A stretch of DNA of 64,000 nt from Ustilago trichophora (taxonomy: Eukaryota > Basidiomycota > Ustilaginomycetes > Ustilaginales > Ustilaginaceae): assembly GCA_900323505.1 (NCBI GenBank), contig OOIN01000008.1, positions 1,194,501 to 1,258,500 of the forward strand. The letters run 5' to 3'. Under the pieces are notes generated by a model, which was not told where the DNA came from, did no database searches, and worked only from the letters and a program-made list of their open reading frames with translations. The translations under genes were made by a program, and so were the position numbers. Below, in pieces: positions 31,829 through 41,310 of this stretch (position 1 is the stretch's first letter; every line of letters starts with the position of its first letter).

Positions 31829-31932
31829 GGGAATATGGTCTAGTGGTATGACGTCGCTTCCGCATACCTAGGACTCCCAAAGTTCGCGGTCCGGAAAAGC
31901 GAAGGTCCGGGGTTCGATCCCCTGTGTTTCCA
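31829..31932 (+). tRNA. Intron-containing tRNA, anticodon not settled
   Basis: Acceptor arms GGGAATA and TGTTTCC pair with two wobble pairs, with A as discriminator. The D arm is GTC/GAC with the loop TAGTGGTAT, and the T arm is CGGGG/CCCTG around TTCGATC. The anticodon stem TCGCT/AGCGA is a perfect five-pair helix with a five-base variable loop. Between these lies an extra segment of about 32 bases, taken as an intron. With this register positions 34-36 read CGC (Ala) but position 33 is C instead of the nearly invariant U. Reading CCG (Arg) would restore U33 and pairs with CGG in the intron, but shifts the stem and breaks one pair. A T9 terminator follows. A decayed or unusual tRNA is possible. 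Confidence 0.72.
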
Positions 31933-32588
31933 TTCCTATCATTCTTTTTTTTTCTGGTTTTCGTCGGCCCGATTAGCCTTTTTTTGCGCCTTTAAATTTT
32001 GCTTTTTTTCACGCCATGTAGACGACATTTGATGGCGGCATTCCATGGCGATTTTGCCATTTCAGGCTGGTGACAATGTGCCCTATCTCCGGCACAGACA
32101 ATCCACACGGATACATGGAGTTGGCAAGATGGTGAAGGAGCAAAACCCGAATAGGAAGGAGCGCAAGCAGGAGGAGATAGCGAGGGATATCGGGGGTTGT
32201 GCCCCCGATTGACAAAGTACCACCCACAAGACTCTTTACGGCGAAGGCCGAGGAAAAACTCAAATTTCCAACGAAGGCGCTCCAAAATCTCAAGTCGCAC
32301 ACCATGCACGTCTTGAGGCTGGGAAGACTTGAAATTTATTTGAGCTTTGTGTGTGCTTCGCCTTCCTTTCCTCAACTTTCCACATCATTTCCTCCGTATC
32401 ACCACCCCTTCTCACACCGTCGCTCTCACTGACGGTAGCCAGGAATAGAACACACCATAATCGCCTTCATTCGGCGCTCCTGGAGAGTTCTTCGCTCAGC
32501 GCCACCTACTTTCGCAACACAGCTCGAAACTCCACCCCAACAGTGTTGCCTATCCCTCCGCGCAATTCACTCCCTGGTCATCGTCAAG
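31933..32588. other. Region between tRNA and Dus1 gene
   Basis: About 650 bases with the tRNA terminator, then the promoter and leader of the Dus1 gene. No gene was recognised; the minus-strand open frame at 31992-32375 has no family resemblance. Confidence 0.5.
31945..31953 (+). terminator. RNA polymerase III terminator
   Basis: Nine T on the plus strand, 12 bases after the tRNA 3' end at 31932, followed by further T-rich sequence. This supports transcription of the tRNA by pol III. Confidence 0.75.
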
Positions 32589-34157
32589 ATGCCTGAAGCC
32601 GTTGCCCCCACTACCGAGGTCGGACCCGTCCAAATTCCTGACCTGGCCTCCTTCCCACCCACCGGCGAGCCCAAGCATACCAAGCTCGCCTCGTGGGAAT
32701 TCTACCGTTCCATCGGCTCCCCCTCCCGCGTAGTAGCCCCGATGGTGGACCAATCCGAACTACCCTGGCGCATCCTCTCGCGTCGCTACGGATCAGACCT
32801 CGTCTATACCCCCATGATCAACGCCAAACTCTTTGCCGACGAGAATCACAAGAAGAAAAAAGTCAAATACCAAGAGGTGAATTTCAACAAGGAGCACGGC
32901 GAAGAGGGCGCATCTACCCTGGCACTTGTCGACACTCTTCTTTCGGCTGAAGGTGAAGGAAGCTCGAAGGATACCGATCGACCGCTATTTGTTCAGTTTT
33001 GCGCCAATGACCCAACTATGCTGCTGAAAGCGGCTCAGGTGGTGGAGGATCGTTGCGACGCAGTGGATCTGAATCTGGGTTGTCCACAGCATATCGCAAG
33101 GAGAGGTCATTACGGGTCGTATCTGATGGAAGATTGGCCTCTTATCTTTTCGCTTATCAACATTTTGCATATCAACCTCAAGATTCCGGTCACGGCTAAG
33201 ATGCGGGTCTACGAGAGCGTCGACAAGACGATCGCCTACGCCAAGCTTCTCGAACGAGCAGGTGCACAGATCATCACCGTCCACGGCCGAACCCGCAACA
33301 TGAAGGGTCACCATACAGGCTTGGCAGATTGGACCAAGATCAAAGCGGTCAAAGAGGCGGTCAAAGTTCCCGTCTTTGCCAATGGAAACGTACTCTACCC
33401 GCAAGATTACTTTGACGCTATGGCGGCCACAGGTGCCGATGGAATCATGAGTGCTGAGGGTAACCTGTACAATCCTGCCATATTTTTGCACACCTTGCCC
33501 AAGGAGCCGAGTCCCATGTTCCCCTGCGCGCCGGATATGCCGTTCGCATCGATCCCGAAAATGGCCCACGAGTATCTCGACATTGTTACGTCGCTCAAGA
33601 CGCCTACGCAGAGCAGCGCGATCAAGGCGCATCTCTTCCGACTGTGTCGTCCAGCTCTAGAGGTGCATCGCGATCTGCGAGAGGTTCTCGGTAAATCCCG
33701 ATTTGACGATAAAGCCGTTGGAGCCGCAAAGATCGTAACCTATCGAAAGTTTGTGGAAGAGCTAGAGCGAAGATTGGAGAAAGATATGGGAGAGGAGAAA
33801 TGGAAGACTCAACCGAATCCACCGCTGCCAGGGAGTGTCAGTTTCTTGACGCAGCCGGATGAAAACAGACCTGCATATGTGCCACATTGGCTGGCTCAGC
33901 CGTACTTCAGACCGCCTCTGGTGACCGAGGAAGAGATGGGCGAAGAGGAAAAAAAGGCACGTGCCGAGAGGGTTGCTGAGACCAAAGCCGGTGCGGTTGC
34001 GGGCAAGCTGGTCGAGATCAAGGATGTACAGACGGAAGGTGAACAGAAAGTGGCTAGACAGAGGTCGGATAGCGCCGAGAGGGAGCAACAGGCTGAGGGG
34101 AATGGCGAGAAGCGGGCAAAGTTGGAAACCGATAGGAGTACCGAAGCTGCTCGATGA
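32589..34157 (+). CDS. DUS1: tRNA-dihydrouridine synthase Dus1
   Basis: 522 residues. An FMN-dependent enzyme that reduces uridine in the tRNA D-loop; yeast Dus1 modifies U16 and U17. The TIM-barrel core shows VVAPMVDQSELPWR (FMN-binding strand near 47-60), YTPMINAKLF, PLFVQFCANDP, DLNLGCPQHIARRGHYGSYL with the catalytic Cys at residue 165, ITVHGRTRNMKGHHTGLADW (about 230-249), and VFANGNV with GADGIMSAEGNLYNPAIF. The GHYG and HTG details fit the Dus1 class rather than Dus2, Dus3 or Dus4. The C-terminal 90 residues are Glu/Lys-rich and probably disordered. The ATG at 32589 follows the purine-rich context GTCAAG. No intron was seen. Confidence 0.94.
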   Translation: MPEAVAPTTEVGPVQIPDLASFPPTGEPKHTKLASWEFYRSIGSPSRVVAPMVDQSELPWRILSRRYGSDLVYTPMINAKLFADENHKKKKVKYQEVNFNKEHGEEGASTLALVDTLLSAEGEGSSKDTDRPLFVQFCANDPTMLLKAAQVVEDRCDAVDLNLGCPQHIARRGHYGSYLMEDWPLIFSLINILHINLKIPVTAKMRVYESVDKTIAYAKLLERAGAQIITVHGRTRNMKGHHTGLADWTKIKAVKEAVKVPVFANGNVLYPQDYFDAMAATGADGIMSAEGNLYNPAIFLHTLPKEPSPMFPCAPDMPFASIPKMAHEYLDIVTSLKTPTQSSAIKAHLFRLCRPALEVHRDLREVLGKSRFDDKAVGAAKIVTYRKFVEELERRLEKDMGEEKWKTQPNPPLPGSVSFLTQPDENRPAYVPHWLAQPYFRPPLVTEEEMGEEEKKARAERVAETKAGAVAGKLVEIKDVQTEGEQKVARQRSDSAEREQQAEGNGEKRAKLETDRSTEAAR

Positions 34158-34439
34158 TGGCAGTAGGAACACACGCAGTAGATTTGTAGATGTATGCCCC
34201 TGGAGTTGGTCCGCAATCAAGAAGCTTCTGTCGAAGCCTTCTGTATGTGTGCTCGAGCCGAACGCCTTTCAACGGCCAGCGGGCTGCCAACACAAACGCA
34301 AGCCTTTAAGTTACCACACAGTCCAAAGCGAATCGAGTTTCGACCAAGTAAATTGTGTGAGATTAAAACAATGTCCAAAAGCCTCTCTATGTTTGGTGGT
34401 GGGGTATCTCTCCTTCTCCATCTCGTTTTTTTTTCTTCT

Positions 34440-35504
34440 TCAAGCAATCGTCTCATCTTCGCCCAACAATCCATGTCGAACGCACTGATGCTCACACCAC
34501 TCCCAAACGCCATCTCTGGTCTCTCTATCTCTAGCCAACTCACTTTCCGTCCCAACCCTTGCCCAGGGAACCAGATACTTTCCATGCACTTGCTCCTTCC
34601 CGGCCCCTGTTCCACCCCACAACTGCGTCACAGCTCCCAATGTCGCCGGTACCAAAAACCAGTTTTTAACCCTAGTCAACCACCTATTGCTACTACCCAA
34701 CTGGGATTTAACGCCACCAGGATGTACAGAGCATACCGTGATTCCCCACCCATCTTTCGAAGACAGTTCGGCGAGTTTCGAGGCTGTGTAGACGTTGCCT
34801 AGTTTGCTACGGCCGTAGAGGTGGATGTGGCCTAGTGCCGAGTTGGTAGCGTCAGGCGAGAGGGTTAAATGGGAAGGATGATTTACCCAGCGATGGGTAT
34901 CTGATGCGGTGAGGACTATTCGTGTTTCTCCAGTAATGGTGCTATTGAGCAAGGTGGAAGATCGACGCAATGCAGGTAGAAGAAGTCGCAGAAGCGCATG
35001 ATGACCCAAAACGTTGGTACCGAACATCATCTCGTATCCATCGACTGTTTTACCGCCTACCATAACTCCTGCATTTGCAAAGATGAGATCCACGCGTTGT
35101 TCCTTCTCCAAAAACTCCCCTACTGCGCGTTTGACGCTGGACAGATCGGAAAGGTCACACTGAATAATGCTCATCTTGCCCAATGATGCACCAAACCTTC
35201 GATCGCCTTTCGGATAGTCTGACGCGAGAGACGCAGTGCACTCGGTCAAAAGCGTATCTCGAGTTTGTTCGAGCTTGCTTAGCGATCGACCGAAGAGGTA
35301 GACGTGTGCAGACGAGAGAACGAGTTGACGTAGCGTCTCGTAGCCTATCCCAGAGGTAGGACCGGTGATGATGACTATGCGATCGGTGAGGAGTGGCATA
35401 GAGGTGGTTGGATTCCAATGTGTCTTGGATGAACTAGAGGGGGACGACGTTGTAGGGCACAACATGTCCCGTATTATGCTCGTGTAGGATGCCATGGTTG
35501 CCAC
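34440..35504 (-). CDS. Short-chain dehydrogenase/reductase
   Basis: 354 residues as read from the first ATG in this frame. A Rossmann-fold NAD(P)-dependent oxidoreductase: IVIITGPTSGIG at about 43-54 is the TGxxxGIG cofactor motif, FANAGVM at about 142-148 the NAG motif, N164 the active-site Asn, S201 in VLTASDTHR and Y230-x3-K234 in YGRSK the catalytic residues. The general type resembles fungal retinol-dehydrogenase-like proteins such as Env9 or Tda5; substrate unknown. The frame is open upstream, and a neighbouring frame upstream encodes what looks like a membrane anchor (about 35505-35720), so the true N-terminus may be longer. The gene is convergent with Dus1 (282 bases) and follows the BRD8-like gene on the same strand. 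Confidence 0.82.
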   Translation of the reverse strand: MATMASYTSIIRDMLCPTTSSPSSSSKTHWNPTTSMPLLTDRIVIITGPTSGIGYETLRQLVLSSAHVYLFGRSLSKLEQTRDTLLTECTASLASDYPKGDRRFGASLGKMSIIQCDLSDLSSVKRAVGEFLEKEQRVDLIFANAGVMVGGKTVDGYEMMFGTNVLGHHALLRLLLPALRRSSTLLNSTITGETRIVLTASDTHRWVNHPSHLTLSPDATNSALGHIHLYGRSKLGNVYTASKLAELSSKDGWGITVCSVHPGGVKSQLGSSNRWLTRVKNWFLVPATLGAVTQLWGGTGAGKEQVHGKYLVPWARVGTESELARDRETRDGVWEWCEHQCVRHGLLGEDETIA

Positions 35505-36123
35505 GTGTTTGGCGAAAAGCTTGCTTGCTCGAGGACCGCTCTTTTGGAAGCTATGAAGAGATGAGTGACGGCACCGAGGATGGTTTCAGAAGCGGGTATG
35601 GACGATGGCCGTAATGCTAGGTGGAAGTAATGAGCCAAGGCGGTGAAGACCAGACTACCGTATAGCCACACATAGGAGACACGATCTTTCTCGTACACTT
35701 TTTTTAGACCCTGAAGACACTGAGAGAGAGAGGGGGAGAGAGAAGTGTGTGTGTGTGTTTCCATCAGCCCATTTGTGTCGCTGCTGTGCTGCATAGTGAT
35801 GCGAGAGAGAGCCCATTTTTCGGGCATTGACCTGCGGAGAGTGGAGGAAAGAGCCGGCGTTTGAAAAACAAAAACAAAAAAAAAAACAAACAAAAAACGC
35901 GCATAACATTTTGTGTGTTGCAGTAGTAAAGACTAGTGTTGTGTTTCTCACATGCGTGTTGTTTGGCTTCCATTTCAAGTCGTACGATTTTACCGAACGC
36001 CGGGCAAATCGCTGCAAAAGGCTGCCCACGCCATCACGAGCTGCGCTATTCCCATCATATCACAGTATCGACAAGCATACAAGGATGAATAAAATCAAAT
36101 CATTCCACCAAACAATGAACCTC
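35505..36123. other. Region upstream of the dehydrogenase, with likely N-terminal coding sequence
   Basis: On the minus strand, about 35710 down to 35520 reads GLKKVYEKDRVS, then YVWLYGSLVFTALAHYF (a membrane segment), then ETILGAVTHLFIASKRAVLEQAS. This is protein-like but lies in a different frame from the dehydrogenase that begins just downstream. A pyrimidine tract ending in CAG (about 35709-35735) precedes it and could be a 3' splice site. The remainder, up to the 3' end of the BRD8-like gene, is AC/A-rich with no clear feature. Confidence 0.5.
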
Positions 36124-38586
36124 TTAGAAACGCTGCGTACCCTCATACCGTCTAAAAATCTCCTCACTGGCAGCAAACATCTCACTCGCCATCCTATGAA
36201 CTTCCGTCCCCGGCCTGTTATAGATCAGGCTATTTGCAAACATCAACGCCAACGCCTTTCTCAACTGCTTTGCACTTCCAATGCTACCTTCCTTGATGCG
36301 CGCCTTGATGGTTTTAATGTCCAGCGGCGCCTTGATCAAGGTGTAGTAATCGGGTGCGTCCTGTTCCTTGATCGGGGCATGGAAGAGGTTGCCGTGCGTA
36401 TGGTTGGATACCTCGGTGAGGAGCATCGATAGCACTTGGGCCGTTTTGCGCTTGGCGGTCTTGTCGACTGCGGAAGAGGGAGGGGTGTTGCGAGAAGGGG
36501 GTTCGGGTTTGGCGCGTGGCGTCGAGGATGGGCGTGTACGGAGCGGGGTTGTGCGGGAGGGTCGCTTGGCGGGGGGTGAGGAGGAGGAATCGGAGGAGGA
36601 GGCTTCGTCGTCTTCGTCTTCCTTTGTGGCTTCCGGTTCGGGTTCAGCCGCAGACTTCCTATCAGCAGCAGTAGCAGCAGTAGAAGATGCATCTTTGGTG
36701 GTCGCATTCGCCCTCTCGTTCTCCTCCTTAGCAGGTGTGCGCTTGCGAGGCGATTCGACAGGCTTGACTTGATCCTCTGCCTCCTCTTCGTCATTATCGT
36801 CAGAGGAGGAGGAGGAGGAGGAGGAGGACGACGACGACGACGACGAAGAGGAATCTTCTTCCATCGCCTTCTCCGCCACTTTGCTCTCCTTTTCAGCTTC
36901 TTCCGCTTCCTTCTTGTTCTCGCTGCTTTCGCCCTTGGTATCAGGCGCTTCGGCTACCGCAGCTTTCTCCTTTGCCGCCTCCTCTTCATCATCACCTCTC
37001 CTTCCAGCCTCAGAGGGCGCAGCACTGTCACCGACCGCTGCTTCAGCCTCGTCCTCGCTGTCCATCTCTACATCGCTTGACGGCACTTTTGTCACTTCTT
37101 CCGCTGCTGTACGGGCTTTCTTCGCCGGCGACTCGTCTGCTGGCGCTTGTGGTTGCTCCGCTGTGGTATCTTGCGCTGGTGCGGGTTCTGATTCCTCTTC
37201 TTCCCTCTTGCGCTTGTTCCCCGCAGCATCGGCAGCAGCGGTAGCGGTTGCAGCCGGCGCCGGTGTGGGTGTCGGCGTGGCGTCTACCACGGGCTCCTTC
37301 TCCTTCACTACAACTTCTGCGGCCGGCGCCTCGGTTGGCTTCGTTTTCGCCTCCTCGACCGGAGTTGAAGCTGCAGCAGCTGTCGTTGCCGTCGCTTGGG
37401 ATGCTGGCGCGCCTGCTGTTGTAGCTTCTGCAGTGACGCCTGTGGCGGAAGCATCACCCTCAGCCTGTGCAGAGAGTTCCAAATTGGTCTCTGTCTCAAT
37501 GACCTTCTCTGCCGCCTTGTCCACCTCGGACTGCAACGCGGACGAAGCGGCAGCCTTCTCTTCCTGCAGCGCTTTGACCGCTGCTTCTGTTGCCGCTGTC
37601 GCGACTGCTTGCTCTGCTTCCTCGGTTGTCATTTCTTCGACCGGCTTATCACCACTCTCTACCGCTGCTGCAGCAGAGGCGCTTGCGGTGCCCACCGTTG
37701 ATGCAGCATCCGCTCCTGGTTTCGGGAGTACGATGGATGGCGTACTCGGAAGCGTCGTTGGACCGGGGACCAGTTTGCTGGGCGTCTCCTCGATGCTCGC
37801 TCGTCGATCGCCGACCTTCTTGGCCTTTGCACTGTTAGGAGCCGAGTCTGTACGGGTGGGAGAGATCTTGGAGAGGTCTCCACCTGGATTTGTTGCTGAG
37901 GACTCGCCTCGTGCGCGACCTTTCTTCCCACTCTTGGGTGTGGTGGAAGCAGTGGATGCAGGCGTTCCTGGACCTGCCACACTGGGCGCTGCACTTCCCG
38001 GTGTCGATGGTGGCAATGGTGGACCATTAGCCAGATTCTCCATTTCAATCCGCAACTCCATCTCCAGCCTTGCGTCTGCTTTCCCGCTTTTGATCTCATC
38101 GATCTCCTTGACAAGACTTTTGAACTGCTCCTCTTTCTCGCGGATCTGATCTTTGAGCTCCTCCATGCGTTCGGCGTATAAAAGCTGCGCGAGGGCCAGC
38201 TGTGATCGCCGGTCTGTTCTTGGCTGCAGCCCGCGTGGTTCCTTCGGCTTGGGCGTGGTAGGGGTTGGTGGCTCTGGTGGGGCTTCGTCTTTCCCCAACA
38301 CCAAGCCGCGTTGACGCATCAGGGCGGTCCATGCTCGCTCGCATTCTCGGGTGCCAAAGATTCTTCCGAGCGTAAGGCCAGCATTGGCAGCTTGTTCGAG
38401 GCGAGACTGTTGGCGGATGAGAGGGTGGGCGAGGAGTAGGGCGGATACGCGGCCCCAGTCGGGTGGGGATGTGCCGATTTCGTGCACCGCTTGTGCAAGG
38501 AGGAGCTTGTCCCGCAGTGAGAGCTTGGCCAAGGCGGATGGCTGGAGAGCGTGTGGGGAGGGGATCATGGGGTTCATGTTGGCCAA
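36124..38586 (-). CDS. BRD8/Bdc1-like bromodomain protein, likely NuA4 subunit
   Basis: 820 residues. The N-terminus (about 22-80) has LSLRDKLLLAQAVHEIGTSPPDWGRVSALL, then RECERAWTALM, the SANT-like opening of BRD8 proteins. A coiled coil with LLYAERMEELKDQIREKEEQF follows (about 130-170), also as in BRD8. A long Glu/Ser/Ala-rich, probably disordered middle part leads to a C-terminal bromodomain at about 715-815. It contains HGNLFHAPIKEQDAPDYY, the PLDIKTIKARI helix and FANSLIYNRPG, whose YN pair is the acetyl-lysine-binding position. BRD8 and fission yeast Bdc1 are NuA4/TIP60 histone acetyltransferase components, so the same role is inferred. Divergent from the arginine methyltransferase gene, with 614 bases between the start codons. 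Confidence 0.82.
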   Translation of the reverse strand: MANMNPMIPSPHALQPSALAKLSLRDKLLLAQAVHEIGTSPPDWGRVSALLLAHPLIRQQSRLEQAANAGLTLGRIFGTRECERAWTALMRQRGLVLGKDEAPPEPPTPTTPKPKEPRGLQPRTDRRSQLALAQLLYAERMEELKDQIREKEEQFKSLVKEIDEIKSGKADARLEMELRIEMENLANGPPLPPSTPGSAAPSVAGPGTPASTASTTPKSGKKGRARGESSATNPGGDLSKISPTRTDSAPNSAKAKKVGDRRASIEETPSKLVPGPTTLPSTPSIVLPKPGADAASTVGTASASAAAAVESGDKPVEEMTTEEAEQAVATAATEAAVKALQEEKAAASSALQSEVDKAAEKVIETETNLELSAQAEGDASATGVTAEATTAGAPASQATATTAAAASTPVEEAKTKPTEAPAAEVVVKEKEPVVDATPTPTPAPAATATAAADAAGNKRKREEEESEPAPAQDTTAEQPQAPADESPAKKARTAAEEVTKVPSSDVEMDSEDEAEAAVGDSAAPSEAGRRGDDEEEAAKEKAAVAEAPDTKGESSENKKEAEEAEKESKVAEKAMEEDSSSSSSSSSSSSSSSSSDDNDEEEAEDQVKPVESPRKRTPAKEENERANATTKDASSTAATAADRKSAAEPEPEATKEDEDDEASSSDSSSSPPAKRPSRTTPLRTRPSSTPRAKPEPPSRNTPPSSAVDKTAKRKTAQVLSMLLTEVSNHTHGNLFHAPIKEQDAPDYYTLIKAPLDIKTIKARIKEGSIGSAKQLRKALALMFANSLIYNRPGTEVHRMASEMFAASEEIFRRYEGTQRF

Positions 38587-39200
38587 TGCTGAGATTTACG
38601 GCGAGAAGGGACAGAGCTAGGATGAAGGCGGTGGTGCGACGCTTGTCATCGACACAGCCGCCCAAGATACAGTGATGTCGAATGCCGCTGCTGTCGAGGC
38701 GGTGACGAGCAGGCAACGCCGTGTATCGCTGCTTTCGAGCGGTGTTGTCGGCGTGCCACACGTGAGCAGGCTGTTGGGAGCTGTTGTCGACGAATGGATC
38801 TTTAGAGAAGAGATGGATGGTGGATCGCATTCAAGACGCCGAGGTCGCACCTCGACTTCTGGAAATATAGACACACAGAGAGACGCGTTGAAATCGCACT
38901 CCCGATCCGTACTTGATTCCTCCCGATGGCATTGCTATAGTCGCGTAAAAAGAGCTGAATGTGTCGGTGTGTTGGTTTGCAGTCGGCTCTTCCGATGGGC
39001 GATTGGCATAGAGGGAAGCTTTCTTCGGAGATGCACCGACCACTCTCTCTGATTCTTCTTGTCACCTTGCTTTGGCTTTCTCTGTCATTGCACAGCCTCT
39101 GTCGTTCGTTCCTTTCGCCCCTCATCCCGTTCACACAAACCAACTTATCCCTATACCAACTCGAATACCAGCATATACCCTTCCTTCCCCAACCACAACG
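38587..39200. other. Divergent promoter between BRD8-like and CARM1-like genes
   Basis: 614 bases separating two chromatin-related genes transcribed away from each other. The last 100 bases before 39201 form a CT-rich leader. No repeat, TATA element or small gene was recognised. Confidence 0.5.
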
Positions 39201-40649
39201 ATGACGACCAACAACCCCAACCCTTCCTCATCCAGCAGCGCAAGTGCCGCCGCTGCCGCGACCGCAACCGCGACCGCAACCGCAACGGAGATCTACGAAC
39301 AAAAGGACGAAGCATACTTTGGATACTACAGCATGCTCTCTCATCAAGCCCAAATGCTCCAAGACACGGTCCGCACCGCTGCCTATCAAAGGGCGATCCT
39401 CAACAACGCCGCGCGCGATTTCCAAGACAAGGTTATCATGGACGTCGGAGCAGGCAACGGCATCTTGAGTTTCTTTTCGGCCCAAGCCGGTGCCAAAAAA
39501 GTATACGCCGTAGAGGCGAGCAACATGGTCGAGTGTCTGACCAAAGTGGTCAATGCGTCGAGCAAGACCGGCAGGTCAGAGGCAGAGGTAAGCAAGGAAA
39601 AGGAGATGCTCGAGTTGATGGGTGCAGGTGATACTGGATTGGTAGGGGTGGGCGCGGGGACGAACCCAGGAGAAGCGAGGAATGGTTGGTTGCAGGGAAG
39701 ACTTGTACCTGTACACTCGAAGGTGGAAGATGTGACATCAAAGCATTTGGAAGGGAACGACAAGGTGGACACGATCGTTTCGGAATGTTTAGGTGTGCTG
39801 CTGGTGCACGAGAGGATGTGCGAGAGCTTCTTGGATGCAAGAGATCGATTCCTTGCACCGGGAGGCTCCGTGTTCCCTTCCGCGGGTACCATTTGCTTGG
39901 CGCCATTTGAAGACAAGCAACTGTGGAATGACACGGCGAACAAGGCAAAATGGTGGCTCAACAGCAACTTTTACGGCGTCGATGTCTCCCCCTTTGCGGC
40001 ACTTGCGTTTGAAGAAAACTTTTCTAGCCCCGTCGTTGGCGTCTTTGGCCCTCAATGCCTGCTCAGCGTCTCGAGCGACTACGTGATCGACTTTGCAACC
40101 ATCAGCAAGGACGAATTGAAGGAGTTCACCGTCCCCGTCGAGTGGTCTTTCACCAACGCCGCTATCGTTCATGGATTGGGAGGATGGTTTGATCTCCATT
40201 TCAACTCTCAATCTTCCCCCTCCACCGACACGGACACACCGATGGGTGATGCAAACGCTGCCAACGGCATGTCTCTCGAAGCCGCCTTAGACACGCTCAA
40301 AACCGCCTCGGCCACAGCGTCGGCATCCAACAGCATGGATGCAGTCCTCACAAACCTCCCCACCATCGACTCTACCGCATCCACTACCGCAGGCAACTTT
40401 ATGACTACAAGCCCCTACGCCGAACCCACCCACTGGCAACAGGTCCGATTCCTCTTGCCCGAACCACTCGCCGTCAACAGAGGCCAGAAGATTGCCGGCA
40501 GCGTACACTGCAAAGTCAACGACCAGCGTTCGTATACCATGACCGCCCACCTCCGACTACAGAACCCAGACGGAACTGCGTCAGAAAGCAAAGCCACCAC
40601 CAGAACAGCAGTGTGGCGTCTTGACAGGCAGACTTACTCGTGGTCTTAG
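39201..40649 (+). CDS. Protein arginine methyltransferase, CARM1/PRMT4-like
   Basis: 482 residues. Transfers methyl groups from S-adenosylmethionine to arginine in proteins such as histones. After an Ala/Thr-rich start comes YFGYYSMLSHQAQMLQDTVRTAAYQRAIL, the helix conserved in CARM1. Then follow DVGAGNGILSFF (motif I, from residue 81), VYAVEAS with the ribose-binding Glu near 104, SECLGVLLVHERM (double-E loop, near 193-206), FYGVDVS, and THWQQVRFLL (THW loop, near 411). The double-E loop has Cys where many PRMTs have Pro. Two insertions are notable: about 45 residues after motif I, and about 70 low-complexity residues before the THW loop. The start at 39201 was preferred to an in-frame ATG at 39072, which lies in CT-rich leader sequence. 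Confidence 0.88.
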   Translation: MTTNNPNPSSSSSASAAAAATATATATATEIYEQKDEAYFGYYSMLSHQAQMLQDTVRTAAYQRAILNNAARDFQDKVIMDVGAGNGILSFFSAQAGAKKVYAVEASNMVECLTKVVNASSKTGRSEAEVSKEKEMLELMGAGDTGLVGVGAGTNPGEARNGWLQGRLVPVHSKVEDVTSKHLEGNDKVDTIVSECLGVLLVHERMCESFLDARDRFLAPGGSVFPSAGTICLAPFEDKQLWNDTANKAKWWLNSNFYGVDVSPFAALAFEENFSSPVVGVFGPQCLLSVSSDYVIDFATISKDELKEFTVPVEWSFTNAAIVHGLGGWFDLHFNSQSSPSTDTDTPMGDANAANGMSLEAALDTLKTASATASASNSMDAVLTNLPTIDSTASTTAGNFMTTSPYAEPTHWQQVRFLLPEPLAVNRGQKIAGSVHCKVNDQRSYTMTAHLRLQNPDGTASESKATTRTAVWRLDRQTYSWS

Positions 40650-41310
40650 ATCACAAAAAGGAAGCATGATATGGAGGAAGGACGCCAAGCGATTTTAACG
40701 ATAAGATTACACCTTTTGACAAGACAAGATTATGATGCGTGGATGCTGAGATCAAGATTGAGATCGAATGTGGTTGCGAGAATGCGAGCTGACGGTGACG
40801 TAGATAAGAGGGTGCGTGAGGCTTGAAGGTCAAATGCAGGTGCAGAGTGATGCGTTTGAGCATGTGTGCGATTTTCGAGCGTGATAGTCTGTGTGCGTGC
40901 CGATGATGCCAAAATCGCCGATGCGAGGACAAGAGGTTTCGGAAAGCCGGAGTGCTTCTGAGTGCTGCGCTGTCCATGACGCCTAGAAGCGGAGATACCA
41001 CGGCGATCGAAAATCCTCGAAGAGTGTCTGGAGTGCAAGAGATCCGATGGATTTGACAAGGTCGGATCGCAACCCTTGATGGCAATCATGTCGGTGCGGC
41101 GCGTTCGGGAGCGATTGGGATAGATTCCAGAGTAAGAGCGAGGAATCTGTTCGGCTGGAGGAGTTATCTTGACCATCTTTGAGAGATTGAGGCCTGCTCT
41201 AGTGACGCTTGTGGTACGCATCATCCTAGGCGGTCAGGGGCCAGTGTTGAGGTTGGATGGATAGATATCATCGTTTGGGCGGCAAAAGGCCCGATCCGAG
41301 GCAAGCAGAA
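40650..41310. other. 3' region of the methyltransferase gene; unproven minus-strand open frame
   Basis: A minus-strand frame is open from 41224 to 40730 (164 codons). It is Ser/Thr/Arg/His-rich and has no recognised motif. It lies downstream of the possible 29-residue microprotein gene on the same strand and may simply be its 3' untranslated region. I do not call it a gene. Confidence 0.4.

Noticed and set aside
36881..38149. 422-codon Ala/Ser-rich plus-strand frame
   Set aside because: Complement of the Glu/Ala/Thr-rich middle of the BRD8-like gene.
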